A stretch of DNA of 64,000 nucleotides from NCBI GenBank assembly GCA_964573255.1, contig CAZNJB010000002.1:62001-126000 (forward strand). The letters run 5' to 3'. The position numbers and the translations under genes are program-made. Source of the stretch: CAYNUJ01 sp964573255. GTDB taxonomy: Bacteria > Bacteroidota > Ignavibacteria > Ignavibacteriales > Melioribacteraceae. Of this stretch, positions 7,555 to 17,082 are shown piece by piece (positions within the stretch are counted from its first letter, which is position 1; each line of letters opens with the position of its first letter). The notes under the pieces were generated by a model. The model was not told the DNA's origin, did not search any database, and saw only the letters and a program-made list of their open reading frames with translations.

Positions 7555-9741
7555 ATGGCAAAAAATACATCGCGTATAACATATTATCTCTCCACTCTGT
7601 TATTGGCTATTTTATTAGTGCTCCTGGTTTTATTATTAAACGTTGATTGGCACATCCTATTAATATTAATAATTCCTGTAATAATATCTTTTGTTGTTTT
7701 AGATGAAAGGGAATATTTAATCCCGTTAGGCATTTATGTTTTAGCTGATTTGTTTGTCGCTTATTTTAATGCAGGATTAAATACAAATACTTATATCAGC
7801 ATTTTTTCGAGATTATTTGTTCTTGTTATCTCCGGAGAAGTGATACTCTATCAAAAAAGGAAATCAAATATCGCAAGCCAAAAATTAAAATCTTCGGAAA
7901 AAGAACTGCTATCTAGCGAAAGAAAATTCCAATCTCTGTTAAACTATACTTACGATTGGGAATATTATTTAACTGCTGAAGGAAAAATAGAATATTCTTC
8001 CCTTTCCTGTGTCTATCAGACACAATATACACATGAGGAATTTATAGAAAATCCGGACTTACTCTTGGAAATAGTTCATCCCGAAGATAAGGAGAGAGTG
8101 AAGGAACATTATCTTCAGGAATTGAATAATGAAAGACCCAAGCCGATTGAATTTAAGATATTAAAGAAAAACGGTGATTTTAGAGTATTGCGTCATACTT
8201 GTAATCCTGTGATGGATGAAAACGGGACTTTCATTGGCGTAAGGGTAACTAACAGAAATGCTACAGACAGATGGAAAGCCGAACAAAAGGTTAGAGATAA
8301 CGAAAGAAAGTATAGATATATTTTTGAAAATTTACTTGACGTATATTACAGGACCTCCATCGACGGAACTATCGAAATTATAAGTCCTTCTGTGGAAAAG
8401 ATTAGCGGTTATAAAGTTGAAGAATTGATTGGTCAGGATTCATCAATTTTTTATCAGGATATGGAAGGAAGAAATAGATTCCTGGAGATGATATATCAGC
8501 AGAAGGAAGTGAGAAATTATGAAATCCGTTTTATAGATAAATCGGGAGAATCAAAGATATTATCTTTCAATAGTAAGTTAATATTCGATGAGAATGACAA
8601 GCCGATTGCAATTGAGGGAATATTCCGGGATGTTACTCTTGAGTATACTATCAAAAAAGAATTGGAGGATGAAAAAAATAAATTTAAAACGCTATTTGAA
8701 ACTAATTTGGCGGGCGTTTATATTACAACGGTAGAGGGGACTGTTCTGGAATGTAATTTAGCAATTGCTAGAATGTTCGGATATAACTCGATAGAAGAAA
8801 TTAAGTCTCTTGATGCCAGGGAGTTATATTTGGATGTTGAACATAGGGAAGACTTTTTAAGAAAACTAAAACATAAAAAAGTAATTCTGTCGAATGAATT
8901 CCCGATGAAACGTAAAGACGGTTCCGTAATTTGGGTATTGGAAAATTGCAGGCTGCTCGACGACGGAAAGTTAATGGGGACTCTAATTGATATAACCGAA
9001 CTGAAGAATACGATTCATAAATTGAAAGAGTCGGAGGAACATTTAAGGGAAGCGAACGCTACCAAAGACCGGTTCTTCTCCATTATTGCTCACGATGTAC
9101 GTTCTCCTTTTACTTCGTTGTTAGGTTTGAGCTCTCTTTTAATTGACGAATGGGATTCCGAATCCGATGAAGAAAAGAAAATGTTGATGTCGACTCTAAG
9201 ATCGAGCATTGAAAAAACCTATAAATTGATAAACGGTCTCTTGGAATGGTCAAGGATTCAAACTAATAGAATTGAATTTGAACCTGATGATTTTGTTTTG
9301 AAAGATTTAGCCGATAGTCTTATCTATCTTTATAAATTACAGACGAAAGAGAAAAAGATATCAATTGAATCAAAAATTGACCCCTCGATTAAAGTATTTA
9401 CCGATGAAAATATGTTGAGTACCGTTTTGCGTAACTTGATTTCGAATGCTCTTAAGTTTACACCGGTGGGAGGTACTATTACCGTTTACGCAGAGAAAGA
9501 TGGTGATTATACCAAAGTATGTGTTGAAGACAGCGGTATTGGAATAGAACCGGATACGGTTAAAAAATTATTTAAAATTAGCGAAAAAGTATCTACACTT
9601 GGAACAGAAGGTGAAACCGGAACCGGTTTAGGTTTAATTCTTTGCGCAGAGTTAGTGAAGAAAATAGGGGGTAAAATTTGGGTGGAAAGCGATTTGGGAA
9701 AAGGAACAAAATTTTACTTTACAATTCCAAATAACGATTAG
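7555..9741 (+). CDS. Membrane-bound PAS sensor histidine kinase
   Basis: A hybrid-less sensor kinase of 728 residues. About four transmembrane helices lie in the first 100 residues, followed by a short coiled coil and three PAS domains (about 120-250, 255-375 and 377-490; the PAC-type segments KPIEFKILKKNGDFRVL and FIDKSGESK are visible). The HisKA box is FFSIIAHDVRSPF with phospho-acceptor His513. The catalytic domain has the N box NLISNALKFTP, G1 EDSGIGIE and G2 GTGLGL. No response regulator is adjacent, so the partner is unknown. Gene spacing to the DUF3160 gene is 38 nt, which would allow co-transcription. Confidence 0.88.
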   Translation: MAKNTSRITYYLSTLLLAILLVLLVLLLNVDWHILLILIIPVIISFVVLDEREYLIPLGIYVLADLFVAYFNAGLNTNTYISIFSRLFVLVISGEVILYQKRKSNIASQKLKSSEKELLSSERKFQSLLNYTYDWEYYLTAEGKIEYSSLSCVYQTQYTHEEFIENPDLLLEIVHPEDKERVKEHYLQELNNERPKPIEFKILKKNGDFRVLRHTCNPVMDENGTFIGVRVTNRNATDRWKAEQKVRDNERKYRYIFENLLDVYYRTSIDGTIEIISPSVEKISGYKVEELIGQDSSIFYQDMEGRNRFLEMIYQQKEVRNYEIRFIDKSGESKILSFNSKLIFDENDKPIAIEGIFRDVTLEYTIKKELEDEKNKFKTLFETNLAGVYITTVEGTVLECNLAIARMFGYNSIEEIKSLDARELYLDVEHREDFLRKLKHKKVILSNEFPMKRKDGSVIWVLENCRLLDDGKLMGTLIDITELKNTIHKLKESEEHLREANATKDRFFSIIAHDVRSPFTSLLGLSSLLIDEWDSESDEEKKMLMSTLRSSIEKTYKLINGLLEWSRIQTNRIEFEPDDFVLKDLADSLIYLYKLQTKEKKISIESKIDPSIKVFTDENMLSTVLRNLISNALKFTPVGGTITVYAEKDGDYTKVCVEDSGIGIEPDTVKKLFKISEKVSTLGTEGETGTGLGLILCAELVKKIGGKIWVESDLGKGTKFYFTIPNND

Positions 9742-10175
9742 AGAATTATCTTCATACTCCCTTCAAGAAATCGATTAAGATAATTCAACTATAAATAATT
9801 TTGATAATTTTTAAGATGTGCTAGTAGATAATTATTAATTCAATTGAGAAATTCTTTGATAATTAGTTTGTCCAATTGCTAGTACAATTTTCAAAATATT
9901 AACTGCTACAACATAAGAGTAATTCCTGATAATTATTTTTCCTGAACAAACGACGTTTTCGATAGCATTATACCAAGGAAGTAAAACGTCGTAAACTAAT
10001 AAAATAAGCAACCGGTAAGAAAAGCAGGTGTCGATATCTGTGTTTGACTTAACAATGAAAATATGAAATGATAGTTGCTTGATATAAAGTCCCGTTTATT
10101 TATATCTTAATATATTGTTTTATGGTTATATTAGAAATTAATATCAATTAAATAATCCTGAACGGAGAGAATATC
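9742..10175. other. 434-nt intergenic region, no gene seen
   Basis: It is AT-rich with no open frame of note. Its one structured element is the inverted repeat at 9950-9992, listed separately. The right end holds a good Shine-Dalgarno (CGGAGAG, 10163-10169) for the GTG-started thioesterase gene. Confidence 0.6.
9950..9992. repeat. 10-bp perfect inverted repeat
   Basis: ACGACGTTTT (9950-9959) and AAAACGTCGT (9983-9992) are perfect inverted copies with a 23-nt spacer, in the 434-nt gap before the thioesterase gene. It has no following T run on the plus strand, so a two-site operator is as likely as a hairpin. Confidence 0.35.
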
Positions 10176-10649
10176 GTGGCAAATAACAAAGATAAAAACG
10201 GAAAATTCGATGAGTATACTCAGATTATAGAAGAGACTGTGAAGTTCCACGAAGTCGATTTACTGGGAGTATGCAATAATGCGGTCTATTTTAATTATTT
10301 CGAAGATGCAAGAATTGCATATCTTAAAGAATTAAAAAAGCAATTCAATTTCCGGCATTTTTTAGTGGATAATAGTTTCTTTATAATGGTAAGAAATGAA
10401 TGCAATTATATGAAATCCGCACATTTGGACGATAAATTAAAGATATTTACAAAAATTGATTTTGTGAAAACATCCAGTTTTGGTTTTAAGCATTTGGTTT
10501 ATAGAGAATCCACCGATGAAGTTATAGCAGAGGGTAAAGGGGTTGTGGTTCATATAGATAAAGAAAATCAGAAGGCGCAGCCATTACCTGATGAATTTTA
10601 TGAAGCAGTTTTAAATTTTGAAAAAGAGGTTAATATCTTAAGGAAATAA
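10176..10649 (+). CDS. Acyl-CoA thioesterase, 4-hydroxybenzoyl-CoA thioesterase (4HBT) family
   Basis: A 157-residue hotdog-fold thioesterase that should hydrolyse an acyl-CoA or acyl-ACP in the cytosol. The active-site segment is FHEVDLLGVCNNAVYFNYFE (about 25-44), which corresponds to the family pattern D-x2-G-(H/x)-V-N-N-x2-Y-x3-F-E; the usual His is Val-Cys here, but the Asp and both Asn are kept. The start is GTG at 10176, fixed by the CGGAGAG site 7 nt upstream. The exonuclease gene starts 1 nt after its stop, so the two form an operon. The acyl substrate is unknown. Confidence 0.82.
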   Translation: MANNKDKNGKFDEYTQIIEETVKFHEVDLLGVCNNAVYFNYFEDARIAYLKELKKQFNFRHFLVDNSFFIMVRNECNYMKSAHLDDKLKIFTKIDFVKTSSFGFKHLVYRESTDEVIAEGKGVVVHIDKENQKAQPLPDEFYEAVLNFEKEVNILRK

Positions 10650-10650
10650 C

Positions 10651-11337
10651 ATGGACATTGTATTCGACATTGAGACAGTCGGATTCAATTTTGATTCTTT
10701 GGAAGAATCTCAAAAAGAATTTCTTCTCCGTTATGCTGAAAAGGAGAAAGACGAATTACTTAGAAATGAAAAAATAGAAGAGGCAAAAAGATATTTGAGT
10801 TTGTATCCCCTAACCGCTAAAGTGATTTGTATCGGTATGCTACGAACGGATACTAAAAATGCTATCGTTTATTTTGAAGGTGAAAATAAAGAATGGGTGA
10901 ACGAGGAAAAGCAAATAAAATATAAAGCTTGTACAGAATCGGAAATGCTTTCCTCTTTTTGGGAGGTTGTAGAAAAGGCTGGAAAAATTATTTCTTTTAA
11001 CGGGAGACAGTTCGATATTCCATTCCTGATGCTAAGAAGTGCAATTAACAAAATTAAACCGACACGAAATTTTCTGCGCAGCCGTTTCGATCATAAATCA
11101 CACATCGACCTTTTAGAGGAATTTACGTTTCACGGCTTGATTAAAAAATTCAATCTCGATTTTTATTGTAAATCTTTCAATATAGAATCGCCCAAAAATC
11201 AGGGAATTACCGGTATGGATGTAAAAGAATTGCATAAAGCCGGAAGAAACGATGAAATAGCAATTTATTGCGGAAATGATGTTAATGCTACATTCAAATT
11301 ATATGAAATTTGGGATAAATATCTGAATTTCGGTTAG
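10651..11337 (+). CDS. Predicted 3'-5' exonuclease, PolB-exonuclease-like (RNase H fold)
   Basis: A 228-residue DnaQ-like exonuclease related to the proofreading domain of B-family polymerases (DNA_pol_B_exo2 type). Exo I is VFDIET with metal ligands Asp6 and Glu8, exo II is SFNGRQFDIPFL (about 113-124), and exo III is YCGNDVNAT (about 205) with the Y-x3-D pattern. There is no polymerase domain, so it acts as a stand-alone nuclease, probably in DNA repair. It follows the thioesterase by 1 nt; the two functions are not obviously related. Confidence 0.8.
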   Translation: MDIVFDIETVGFNFDSLEESQKEFLLRYAEKEKDELLRNEKIEEAKRYLSLYPLTAKVICIGMLRTDTKNAIVYFEGENKEWVNEEKQIKYKACTESEMLSSFWEVVEKAGKIISFNGRQFDIPFLMLRSAINKIKPTRNFLRSRFDHKSHIDLLEEFTFHGLIKKFNLDFYCKSFNIESPKNQGITGMDVKELHKAGRNDEIAIYCGNDVNATFKLYEIWDKYLNFG

Positions 11338-11496
11338 TAAAGTACTACACTCCGGATTTGTGATCCTTGTCTGAATCTTATTTTTCCTGCCTAAGTGTGA
11401 GACGCTTATAAATATTGTCTTTGAATGAATATTACGTTAAATACTTATTCGTGAAAGTATTATATTTCGCTTTCTAAAATTTAAATTATTGGACCT

Positions 11497-13725
11497 ATGA
11501 CTGAGCCTGAGGTAACATTAGAATTAGCGTTAGAGCACGGATTAACTAAAGAAGAATTTGAAAAAATATGCACTATTCTTGGTCGCACTCCTAATTATTC
11601 TGAATTAGGAATATTTTCTGTGATGTGGAGCGAGCATTGCAGCTATAAAAATTCAATTGCACAATTAAAAACTTTACCGAGAGAAGGGGGACGATTATTA
11701 GTTAGTGCCGGAGAAGAAAATGCCGGTTTAATTGATATCGGTGATGGTTATGCGATTGCATTCAAGATAGAGAGCCACAACCATCCTTCCGCGGTTGAAC
11801 CGTATCAAGGTGCTGCTACCGGCGTTGGAGGAATTCTACGTGATATTTTCACAATGGGTGCCCGTCCGATTGCCGCGTTAAATTCATTGCGATTCGGCTC
11901 TTTAGACGATGCAAGAACGAAGTATCTATTCGAAGGTGTCGTAAAGGGAATAGCCGATTATGGCAATTGTTTCGGCGTTCCGACCGTAGCCGGTGAAGTA
12001 TATTTCGATGAATCTTATCAAGGTAATCCATTAGTGAATGCTATGGCAGTCGGTATTGTTAAGCACAACCAGACTGCAAGCGCTGTTGCAAAGGGAAAAG
12101 GTCGAAAGGTTATGATTGTCGGCTCGGCTACAGGGCGAGACGGAATTCACGGTGCTACATTTGCTAGTGAAGAAATTTCCGAGGAATCGGAAGCTAAGAG
12201 ACCCTCGGTTCAAGTAGGAGATCCGTTTACAGAAAAACTTTTGCTCGAAGCCACTCTTGAAATTATAAAAAATGATTGGATTATCGGAATACAAGATATG
12301 GGTGCGGCGGGAATCAGTTGTTCTTCCAGCGAGATGAGCGCGAAGGGTGAAGCAGGAATGAAAATTGACTTGGATAAGGTTCCTCTTCGCGAAGTTGATA
12401 TGTCCGCTTATGAAATAATGCTTTCCGAAAGTCAAGAAAGAATGCTTTTGGTTGCCAAAGAAGGATGTGAACAAAAAATTATAGATACATTCGAAAAGTG
12501 GGATTTGAATTGCGAAATTATAGGAGAGGTTACTGATACGGGTAAAATTGAAATTTATCGCAATGGTCAGCTTAAAGCTGAAGTCCCAGCATTCGATTTG
12601 GTTTTAGGCGGCGGAGCTCCCGTTTATATAAGAGAAACTCGGAAACCAGATTACATTGAGGAAAAACATAGTTTTAATTTCGAAAAATTACCCGAACCGG
12701 AGAATTATCAGGAGGCTTTCAAAAAAGTTTTTTCATCTCCTAATATTGCATCAAAGCGATGGGTTTATCGTCAGTATGATTCTATGGTTAGAACCAATAC
12801 AATTGTAGGACCGGGAGCGGATGCTGCAGTAATCTATATTAAGGATACTGACAAAGCCATTGCAATGAAAACCGATTGCAACGGAAGATATGTTTATCTT
12901 AATCCGCGCAAAGGTGCGATGATTGCCGTTTCCGAGGCCGCTCGAAACGTTGTTTGTTCCGGGGGTATTCCGTTGGGTATAACTAATTGTTTGAATTTTG
13001 GAAATCCTTACAAGCCTGAAATATATTGGCAGTTTACCGAAGTTATTGCCGGTATGGGAGAAGCTTGCCGAAAATTTGATACTCCGGTTACAGGAGGAAA
13101 CGTAAGTTTTTACAACGAAAGTCCCGATACTGCAGTCTATCCGACACCGGTAATTGGAATGGTAGGACTAGTAGAAAATTTGAGTCACGTAACTACTTCG
13201 CAGTTCAAGAATGAAGGGGACTTAATTTACGTACTCGGTTCCGATTTGGGCGAACTTGGCGGGAGCGAATATTTGAGTGTTATTCATGGTCTTGTTGAAG
13301 GAGATGCTCCCGAAATTGATTTGGATACAGAAAAAAAATTACAGAATATTATTCTTACCTCTATTAAAAAAGGTTTGCTTAATTCAGCACACGATATCTC
13401 CGACGGAGGCATCGTTACTGCATTGGCCGAGTGTGCGATTATAGATGAGGAAAACTGTATTGGTGCGGAAGTTAGTCTGGATGTAGTTGAAAGACTGGAT
13501 AAAACCTTGTTCTCAGAATCTCAATCCAGAGTGATTGTATCAATTTCACCGGAAAAGCAAGCAGAATTTGAAGAATATTTATCAAACCAAAATTTCCCGT
13601 TCAAAAATATTGGAAAAACCGGAGGTTCTTCTTTAGTAATAAATGATATAATTAATATCTCATTAGATGAGCTAAAGGAACTATTTTACAAATCAATTCC
13701 GGAAAAAATGCAACATGCGATTTAG
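11497..13725 (+). CDS. purL: Phosphoribosylformylglycinamidine synthase subunit PurL (small type)
   Basis: The ATP-dependent FGAM synthase subunit of de novo purine synthesis (FGAR + Gln + ATP to FGAM). At 742 residues it is the small, Bacillus-type PurL without a fused glutaminase, so it needs separate PurQ and PurS, which are not in this window. SVMWSEHCSYKNS near residue 45 and SHNHPSAVEPYQGAATGVGG near 94 are diagnostic, and a second AIRS-type half begins around residue 410 (MVRTNTIVGPGADAAV). The stop overlaps the start of the YihY-type gene by 11 nt. Confidence 0.97.
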   Translation: MTEPEVTLELALEHGLTKEEFEKICTILGRTPNYSELGIFSVMWSEHCSYKNSIAQLKTLPREGGRLLVSAGEENAGLIDIGDGYAIAFKIESHNHPSAVEPYQGAATGVGGILRDIFTMGARPIAALNSLRFGSLDDARTKYLFEGVVKGIADYGNCFGVPTVAGEVYFDESYQGNPLVNAMAVGIVKHNQTASAVAKGKGRKVMIVGSATGRDGIHGATFASEEISEESEAKRPSVQVGDPFTEKLLLEATLEIIKNDWIIGIQDMGAAGISCSSSEMSAKGEAGMKIDLDKVPLREVDMSAYEIMLSESQERMLLVAKEGCEQKIIDTFEKWDLNCEIIGEVTDTGKIEIYRNGQLKAEVPAFDLVLGGGAPVYIRETRKPDYIEEKHSFNFEKLPEPENYQEAFKKVFSSPNIASKRWVYRQYDSMVRTNTIVGPGADAAVIYIKDTDKAIAMKTDCNGRYVYLNPRKGAMIAVSEAARNVVCSGGIPLGITNCLNFGNPYKPEIYWQFTEVIAGMGEACRKFDTPVTGGNVSFYNESPDTAVYPTPVIGMVGLVENLSHVTTSQFKNEGDLIYVLGSDLGELGGSEYLSVIHGLVEGDAPEIDLDTEKKLQNIILTSIKKGLLNSAHDISDGGIVTALAECAIIDEENCIGAEVSLDVVERLDKTLFSESQSRVIVSISPEKQAEFEEYLSNQNFPFKNIGKTGGSSLVINDIINISLDELKELFYKSIPEKMQHAI

Positions 13726-14641
13726 AATATTTCGATTTCTCGGTGGGTATTTCTCATTCAGAAATATTCGCCGGTTCTTGCATTTTATGGATCACTATGT
13801 TGTCGGTTTATTCCGCCGATTGGATGAACACCATCTGTTTCTAGGTGCAGCCGGAATTGCATTTTCTTTGTTGATTTCCATTATACCGATAATATTATTA
13901 ACATTCTCCATACTAGGGCACATTATTTCGCCGAACAGTGTGGAGCAGCAAATTACAACTTTAATCGATACTATTATTCCGTATCCCGATCCTGCAGCTT
14001 ACACCAAGGCTTTTATAATGAAAAGAATTCCGGGTGTTATTGAATATAAAACTATGACGGCATTTTTAGGCTCTTTCGGGTTATTATTTACAGCTACTTG
14101 GCTCTTCAGCAGTATTAGAACAGTATTGAATAGAATATACGGCGTTACTAAAAAGAAGAGTGCATGGATTGGTCTTTTGCGGGATTTCGGAATGGTTTTG
14201 CTGTTGATATTTTTGGTTTTGATTTCAAATTTTATTCTGCCCGTATTGAATTTTTTGATAAATCTTGCGGATCAAATTGAATTTCTAAATATTTTTCAAT
14301 TAAGTGATTTTCAAGACGTAATTTTATCAATTATTTCTTTTCTGATTGTTTTCTTTCTTTTCTTTGTTTTCTATTATTTGATACCATATGAGAATCTCGG
14401 TAAAAAAGTTCCGTTATTAAGCGCATTCTGGGCAACTTTTTTATGGAAAGCAGCGGCTATTTTATTCGGTTATTATGTAAACCATTTCCTGCGTATCAGT
14501 AAAATGTACGGTGCATTCATTTTAATAGCCATAGTCGCTTTCTGGTTGTTCTATTCCTCCATTTTATTTGTTATCGGAGCGGAAATCGGTCAACTTTACC
14601 GGGAACGTAAAAAGAACGAAGATGTAAAACAACAAGTTTAA
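13715..14641 (+). CDS. YihY/virulence factor BrkB family inner-membrane protein
   Basis: A 308-residue polytopic membrane protein of the YihY/BrkB (formerly misnamed RNase BN) family. The typical HHLFLGAAGIAFSLLISIIP opening is at about residues 38-57, followed by five to six hydrophobic segments; GVTKKKSAWIGLLRDFGMVL and KMYGAFILIAIVAFWLFYSS are typical of the family. Its start lies inside the last codons of purL (11-nt overlap), so translation is coupled. Function in the family is unsettled; transport across the inner membrane is suspected. Confidence 0.85.
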   Translation: MRFRIFRFLGGYFSFRNIRRFLHFMDHYVVGLFRRLDEHHLFLGAAGIAFSLLISIIPIILLTFSILGHIISPNSVEQQITTLIDTIIPYPDPAAYTKAFIMKRIPGVIEYKTMTAFLGSFGLLFTATWLFSSIRTVLNRIYGVTKKKSAWIGLLRDFGMVLLLIFLVLISNFILPVLNFLINLADQIEFLNIFQLSDFQDVILSIISFLIVFFLFFVFYYLIPYENLGKKVPLLSAFWATFLWKAAAILFGYYVNHFLRISKMYGAFILIAIVAFWLFYSSILFVIGAEIGQLYRERKKNEDVKQQV

Positions 14642-14663
14642 TCAATAATTTTCTGGATATATT

Positions 14664-15605
14664 ATGGTTAAAAAATTAAGTGTTTTTATTTTAGCTTCAC
14701 TTTTAATTCTTGTTTCATGCGGAACTAAGGAACATACATCTAATGCTTTGAAGAAGAAGGAAGTGGATTATCATTCACTTTCGCAGGAAGATAAGGAAGC
14801 AATTAAAGCTAAAAAATTTAAGGTTAAGGCAAGGCATACTAAAACATATTTTTATGATAAATTCGGAAATGTTGGAGAGAAGGGATTCTTAGTTGAATCC
14901 GTTCATTATGATGAAAAAGGGAATCTGATTGAACACGATTTTTATACCTCACGCGGTGCCGTAGAAAGGAAATATCTATATCAATATGACGAAAAAGGAA
15001 ATTTAATAAATCATTCATCTTACGATATTTGGAAAGATTTAAGATTTCAAAAATTATCGGAATATGATCAATACGGCAATGTGATTTTTGCTAAAGAATA
15101 TAATGAAAAAACAAAAGAGTACGATAAGATTGAATATGAATATGATAAAGACGGAAATCTCTTAAAGGAAATTCGTTATAATCCTGATGATGAAATACTT
15201 CTGAAGACGGAGAATGAATATGATTCTTTAGGGCATTTAGTAAGAACAATAAAATATGTTGGTGAAGATAAGATTTCTGAAACTTTAGAATATAAAATCA
15301 ATGACGACGGGCGACCTACAATAGTAAAAATTGATATACCGGGGTCTCTTCCTAAATTCAAGTATTTTAAATATGATGAACGCGGGAATACTATTGAGGA
15401 AAGAATGAAACATTATATTAAAAGATTCGCGTTCAATGACGATAATAATTTAATAATGGAAGAACTTTATGACGGAGAAGAAAATCTTCAAACAAGATTT
15501 CAATATTTTTACGATGAAAAAGGATTGCTGAAAGAGAAGATACGTTACGATGGTATGGGAAATCCGGCTGTATTTATTCAATATGAATATGAATTTTATG
15601 AATAA
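14664..15605 (+). CDS. Lipoprotein with YD-type (RHS-like) repeats
   Basis: A 313-residue exported protein of unknown function. The N terminus has a hydrophobic signal and lipobox LILVSC with Cys19 as the lipid anchor. The body is made of at least eight short repeats of the form YDEKGNLI/YDKDGNLL, each about 20-25 residues, similar to the YD repeats of RHS proteins but without a toxin tip. Such repeats build beta-strand stacks. It sits 22 nt after the YihY-type gene and 13 nt before the RDD gene, so it could be the middle cistron of an envelope operon. Confidence 0.7.
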   Translation: MVKKLSVFILASLLILVSCGTKEHTSNALKKKEVDYHSLSQEDKEAIKAKKFKVKARHTKTYFYDKFGNVGEKGFLVESVHYDEKGNLIEHDFYTSRGAVERKYLYQYDEKGNLINHSSYDIWKDLRFQKLSEYDQYGNVIFAKEYNEKTKEYDKIEYEYDKDGNLLKEIRYNPDDEILLKTENEYDSLGHLVRTIKYVGEDKISETLEYKINDDGRPTIVKIDIPGSLPKFKYFKYDERGNTIEERMKHYIKRFAFNDDNNLIMEELYDGEENLQTRFQYFYDEKGLLKEKIRYDGMGNPAVFIQYEYEFYE

Positions 15606-15618
15606 AATAATTATTTAA

Positions 15619-16170
15619 TTGGAAGAGGAATTAAAATATGACCTGACTATTGTTTATGCAGGCTTCTGGAAAAGAGCAGCCGCATATCTAATTGACCATA
15701 TAATCCTATTAATTATTTCACCAATATGGTTTATTCCGATATTTATAATATTTAGTCCTTCCTCTCTTTTTATGCCTAATGATACTTCAACGCTTAAATA
15801 CGTCTCGCAAAATTATGCTCAACCGCCTGATGCAGATGTTTTGATTCAACTTTATCTTTTTCTGATAATAGTTTCCGGGGTCTCTTCAATCATTGGTTGG
15901 TTTTATTTTGCCTTGTTGGAATCTAGTGTTAAACAAGGTACTTTGGGAAAAATGATTGTGGGAATAAAAGTAACGGATAATGAAGGCAAAAGAATTTCTT
16001 TTGCCAGAGCCACAGGACGGTATTTTGCCAAATATATTTCGGCCATATTTTTCAGCTTCGGTTTTATTATGGCAGCCTTTACTGCAAAGAAACAGGCCTT
16101 GCACGATTTAATTGCAGATACTTTAGTGCTGGATTCTTCGAGCAGATTATTTTGGAACCGGAATATGTAA
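15619..16170 (+). CDS. RDD family membrane protein
   Basis: A 183-residue inner-membrane protein. The RDD signature is seen as FWKRAAAYLIDHIIL near residue 15, with three hydrophobic segments (about 22-45, 72-98, 132-155) and the typical second half GTLGKMIVGIKVTDNEGKRI. No ATG is available near the 5' end; the only suitable start is TTG 15619, 13 nt after the preceding stop. RDD proteins are of uncertain function, with transport or small-molecule roles suggested. It is likely co-transcribed with the upstream lipoprotein gene. Confidence 0.82.
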   Translation: MEEELKYDLTIVYAGFWKRAAAYLIDHIILLIISPIWFIPIFIIFSPSSLFMPNDTSTLKYVSQNYAQPPDADVLIQLYLFLIIVSGVSSIIGWFYFALLESSVKQGTLGKMIVGIKVTDNEGKRISFARATGRYFAKYISAIFFSFGFIMAAFTAKKQALHDLIADTLVLDSSSRLFWNRNM

Positions 16171-16232
16171 GTATAAATTTATCTCGATTTTCACTTGTAT
16201 ATTTATTAATATTAGAGTAAAAATTGGATTAC

Positions 16233-16628
16233 ATGATGAAAAAGTTAATCAATTTGTTTCTTATTAGTCTGTCTTTATTCATTCTATCCTGCCGGCAGTC
16301 ATCAGAAAATTTATTAGTTGATAACGGAGTGCGATATGCAATTTTGTTGAACGTTTCATCACCGAAATCGCAGGATATTTATAAACCCGGGGATAAAGTA
16401 AGAATTAAATGGAATGTATTGTCGGAAATGAAAAAAGTAGATATACATCTGTATAAAAAATCGGAATATATTCTTACAATCAGTCCGGGTGTAGTCAATA
16501 CGGGAGAATATTTGTGGACAATCCCCTCTGACATTAACCAATCGCATCATTATAAAATTCGCGTAATGAATCATGAAGATCCTACTCAATTTAATTTTAG
16601 TGAAGTCTTCTATATTCTTTTTAATTAA
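16233..16628 (+). CDS. Small lipoprotein with one Kre9/KNH-like domain
   Basis: A 131-residue lipoprotein. The start is one of two adjacent ATGs (16233 or 16236). A signal peptide ends in LFILSC, with Cys20 lipidated. The rest is a single beta-sandwich of the Kre9/KNH (Ser-Thr-rich GPI-anchor-like) type: the SPKSQDIYKPGDKVRIKWNV opening and the GEYLWTIPSD...YKIRV close are both typical. The same module appears four times in the giant island protein. Function unknown; probably a cell-surface structural or carbohydrate-contacting domain. Confidence 0.6.
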   Translation: MMKKLINLFLISLSLFILSCRQSSENLLVDNGVRYAILLNVSSPKSQDIYKPGDKVRIKWNVLSEMKKVDIHLYKKSEYILTISPGVVNTGEYLWTIPSDINQSHHYKIRVMNHEDPTQFNFSEVFYILFN

Positions 16629-16788
16629 TTATTAAGGAAGAAATTTGTAGATCCAACTTTGTTAATCACCGAAAAATACACGTTTATTTGTTAATAGGAT
16701 TGGTTGCAGGTGTGATCTTGAATTGGTTTTGTAGTATTAAATGAAAATGAAAAATGAATTTTCTGGATAGAACCTTAAGGAAAATATT

Positions 16789-17052
16789 ATGACGAAAGAT
16801 GACAAATCTAAAGGAACGGGATTTTATATATTTTTTAGTGCATCTGTTTTTACTTTTCTCGGAGCTCTCATTTTACTTTGGCAGGGGTTGGTACAAGTAA
16901 AAAATTTTGACGGTGAATTCGAAGATTTTCAACAGATGATTCATTCATTTATGACCTTTCAAAACGAAGGTATAATTCTGATTGCTGCAGCATTTTTTCT
17001 TTTTATAGTTGCATTGCAGTTTTCGGTATATGCACTTCTTCTTAAAAAATGA
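16789..17052 (+). CDS. Small membrane protein, two transmembrane helices, unknown
   Basis: I do not recognise this 87-residue protein. It has two hydrophobic helices (about 11-32 and 63-85) joined by an acidic loop (KNFDGEFEDFQQM), and ends in a Lys pair, so both termini probably face the cytosol. A weak AAGGAA ribosome binding site precedes ATG 16789. The editing-domain gene follows after 30 nt on the same strand. Confidence 0.55.
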   Translation: MTKDDKSKGTGFYIFFSASVFTFLGALILLWQGLVQVKNFDGEFEDFQQMIHSFMTFQNEGIILIAAAFFLFIVALQFSVYALLLKK

Positions 17053-17082
17053 GATTTTTTATTTAATCAATTCGGAATAAAT

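Noticed and set aside
12031..12474. 147-residue minus-strand open frame inside purL
   Set aside because: It lies fully antisense to a strongly conserved part of purL and has no recognisable motif or start site.
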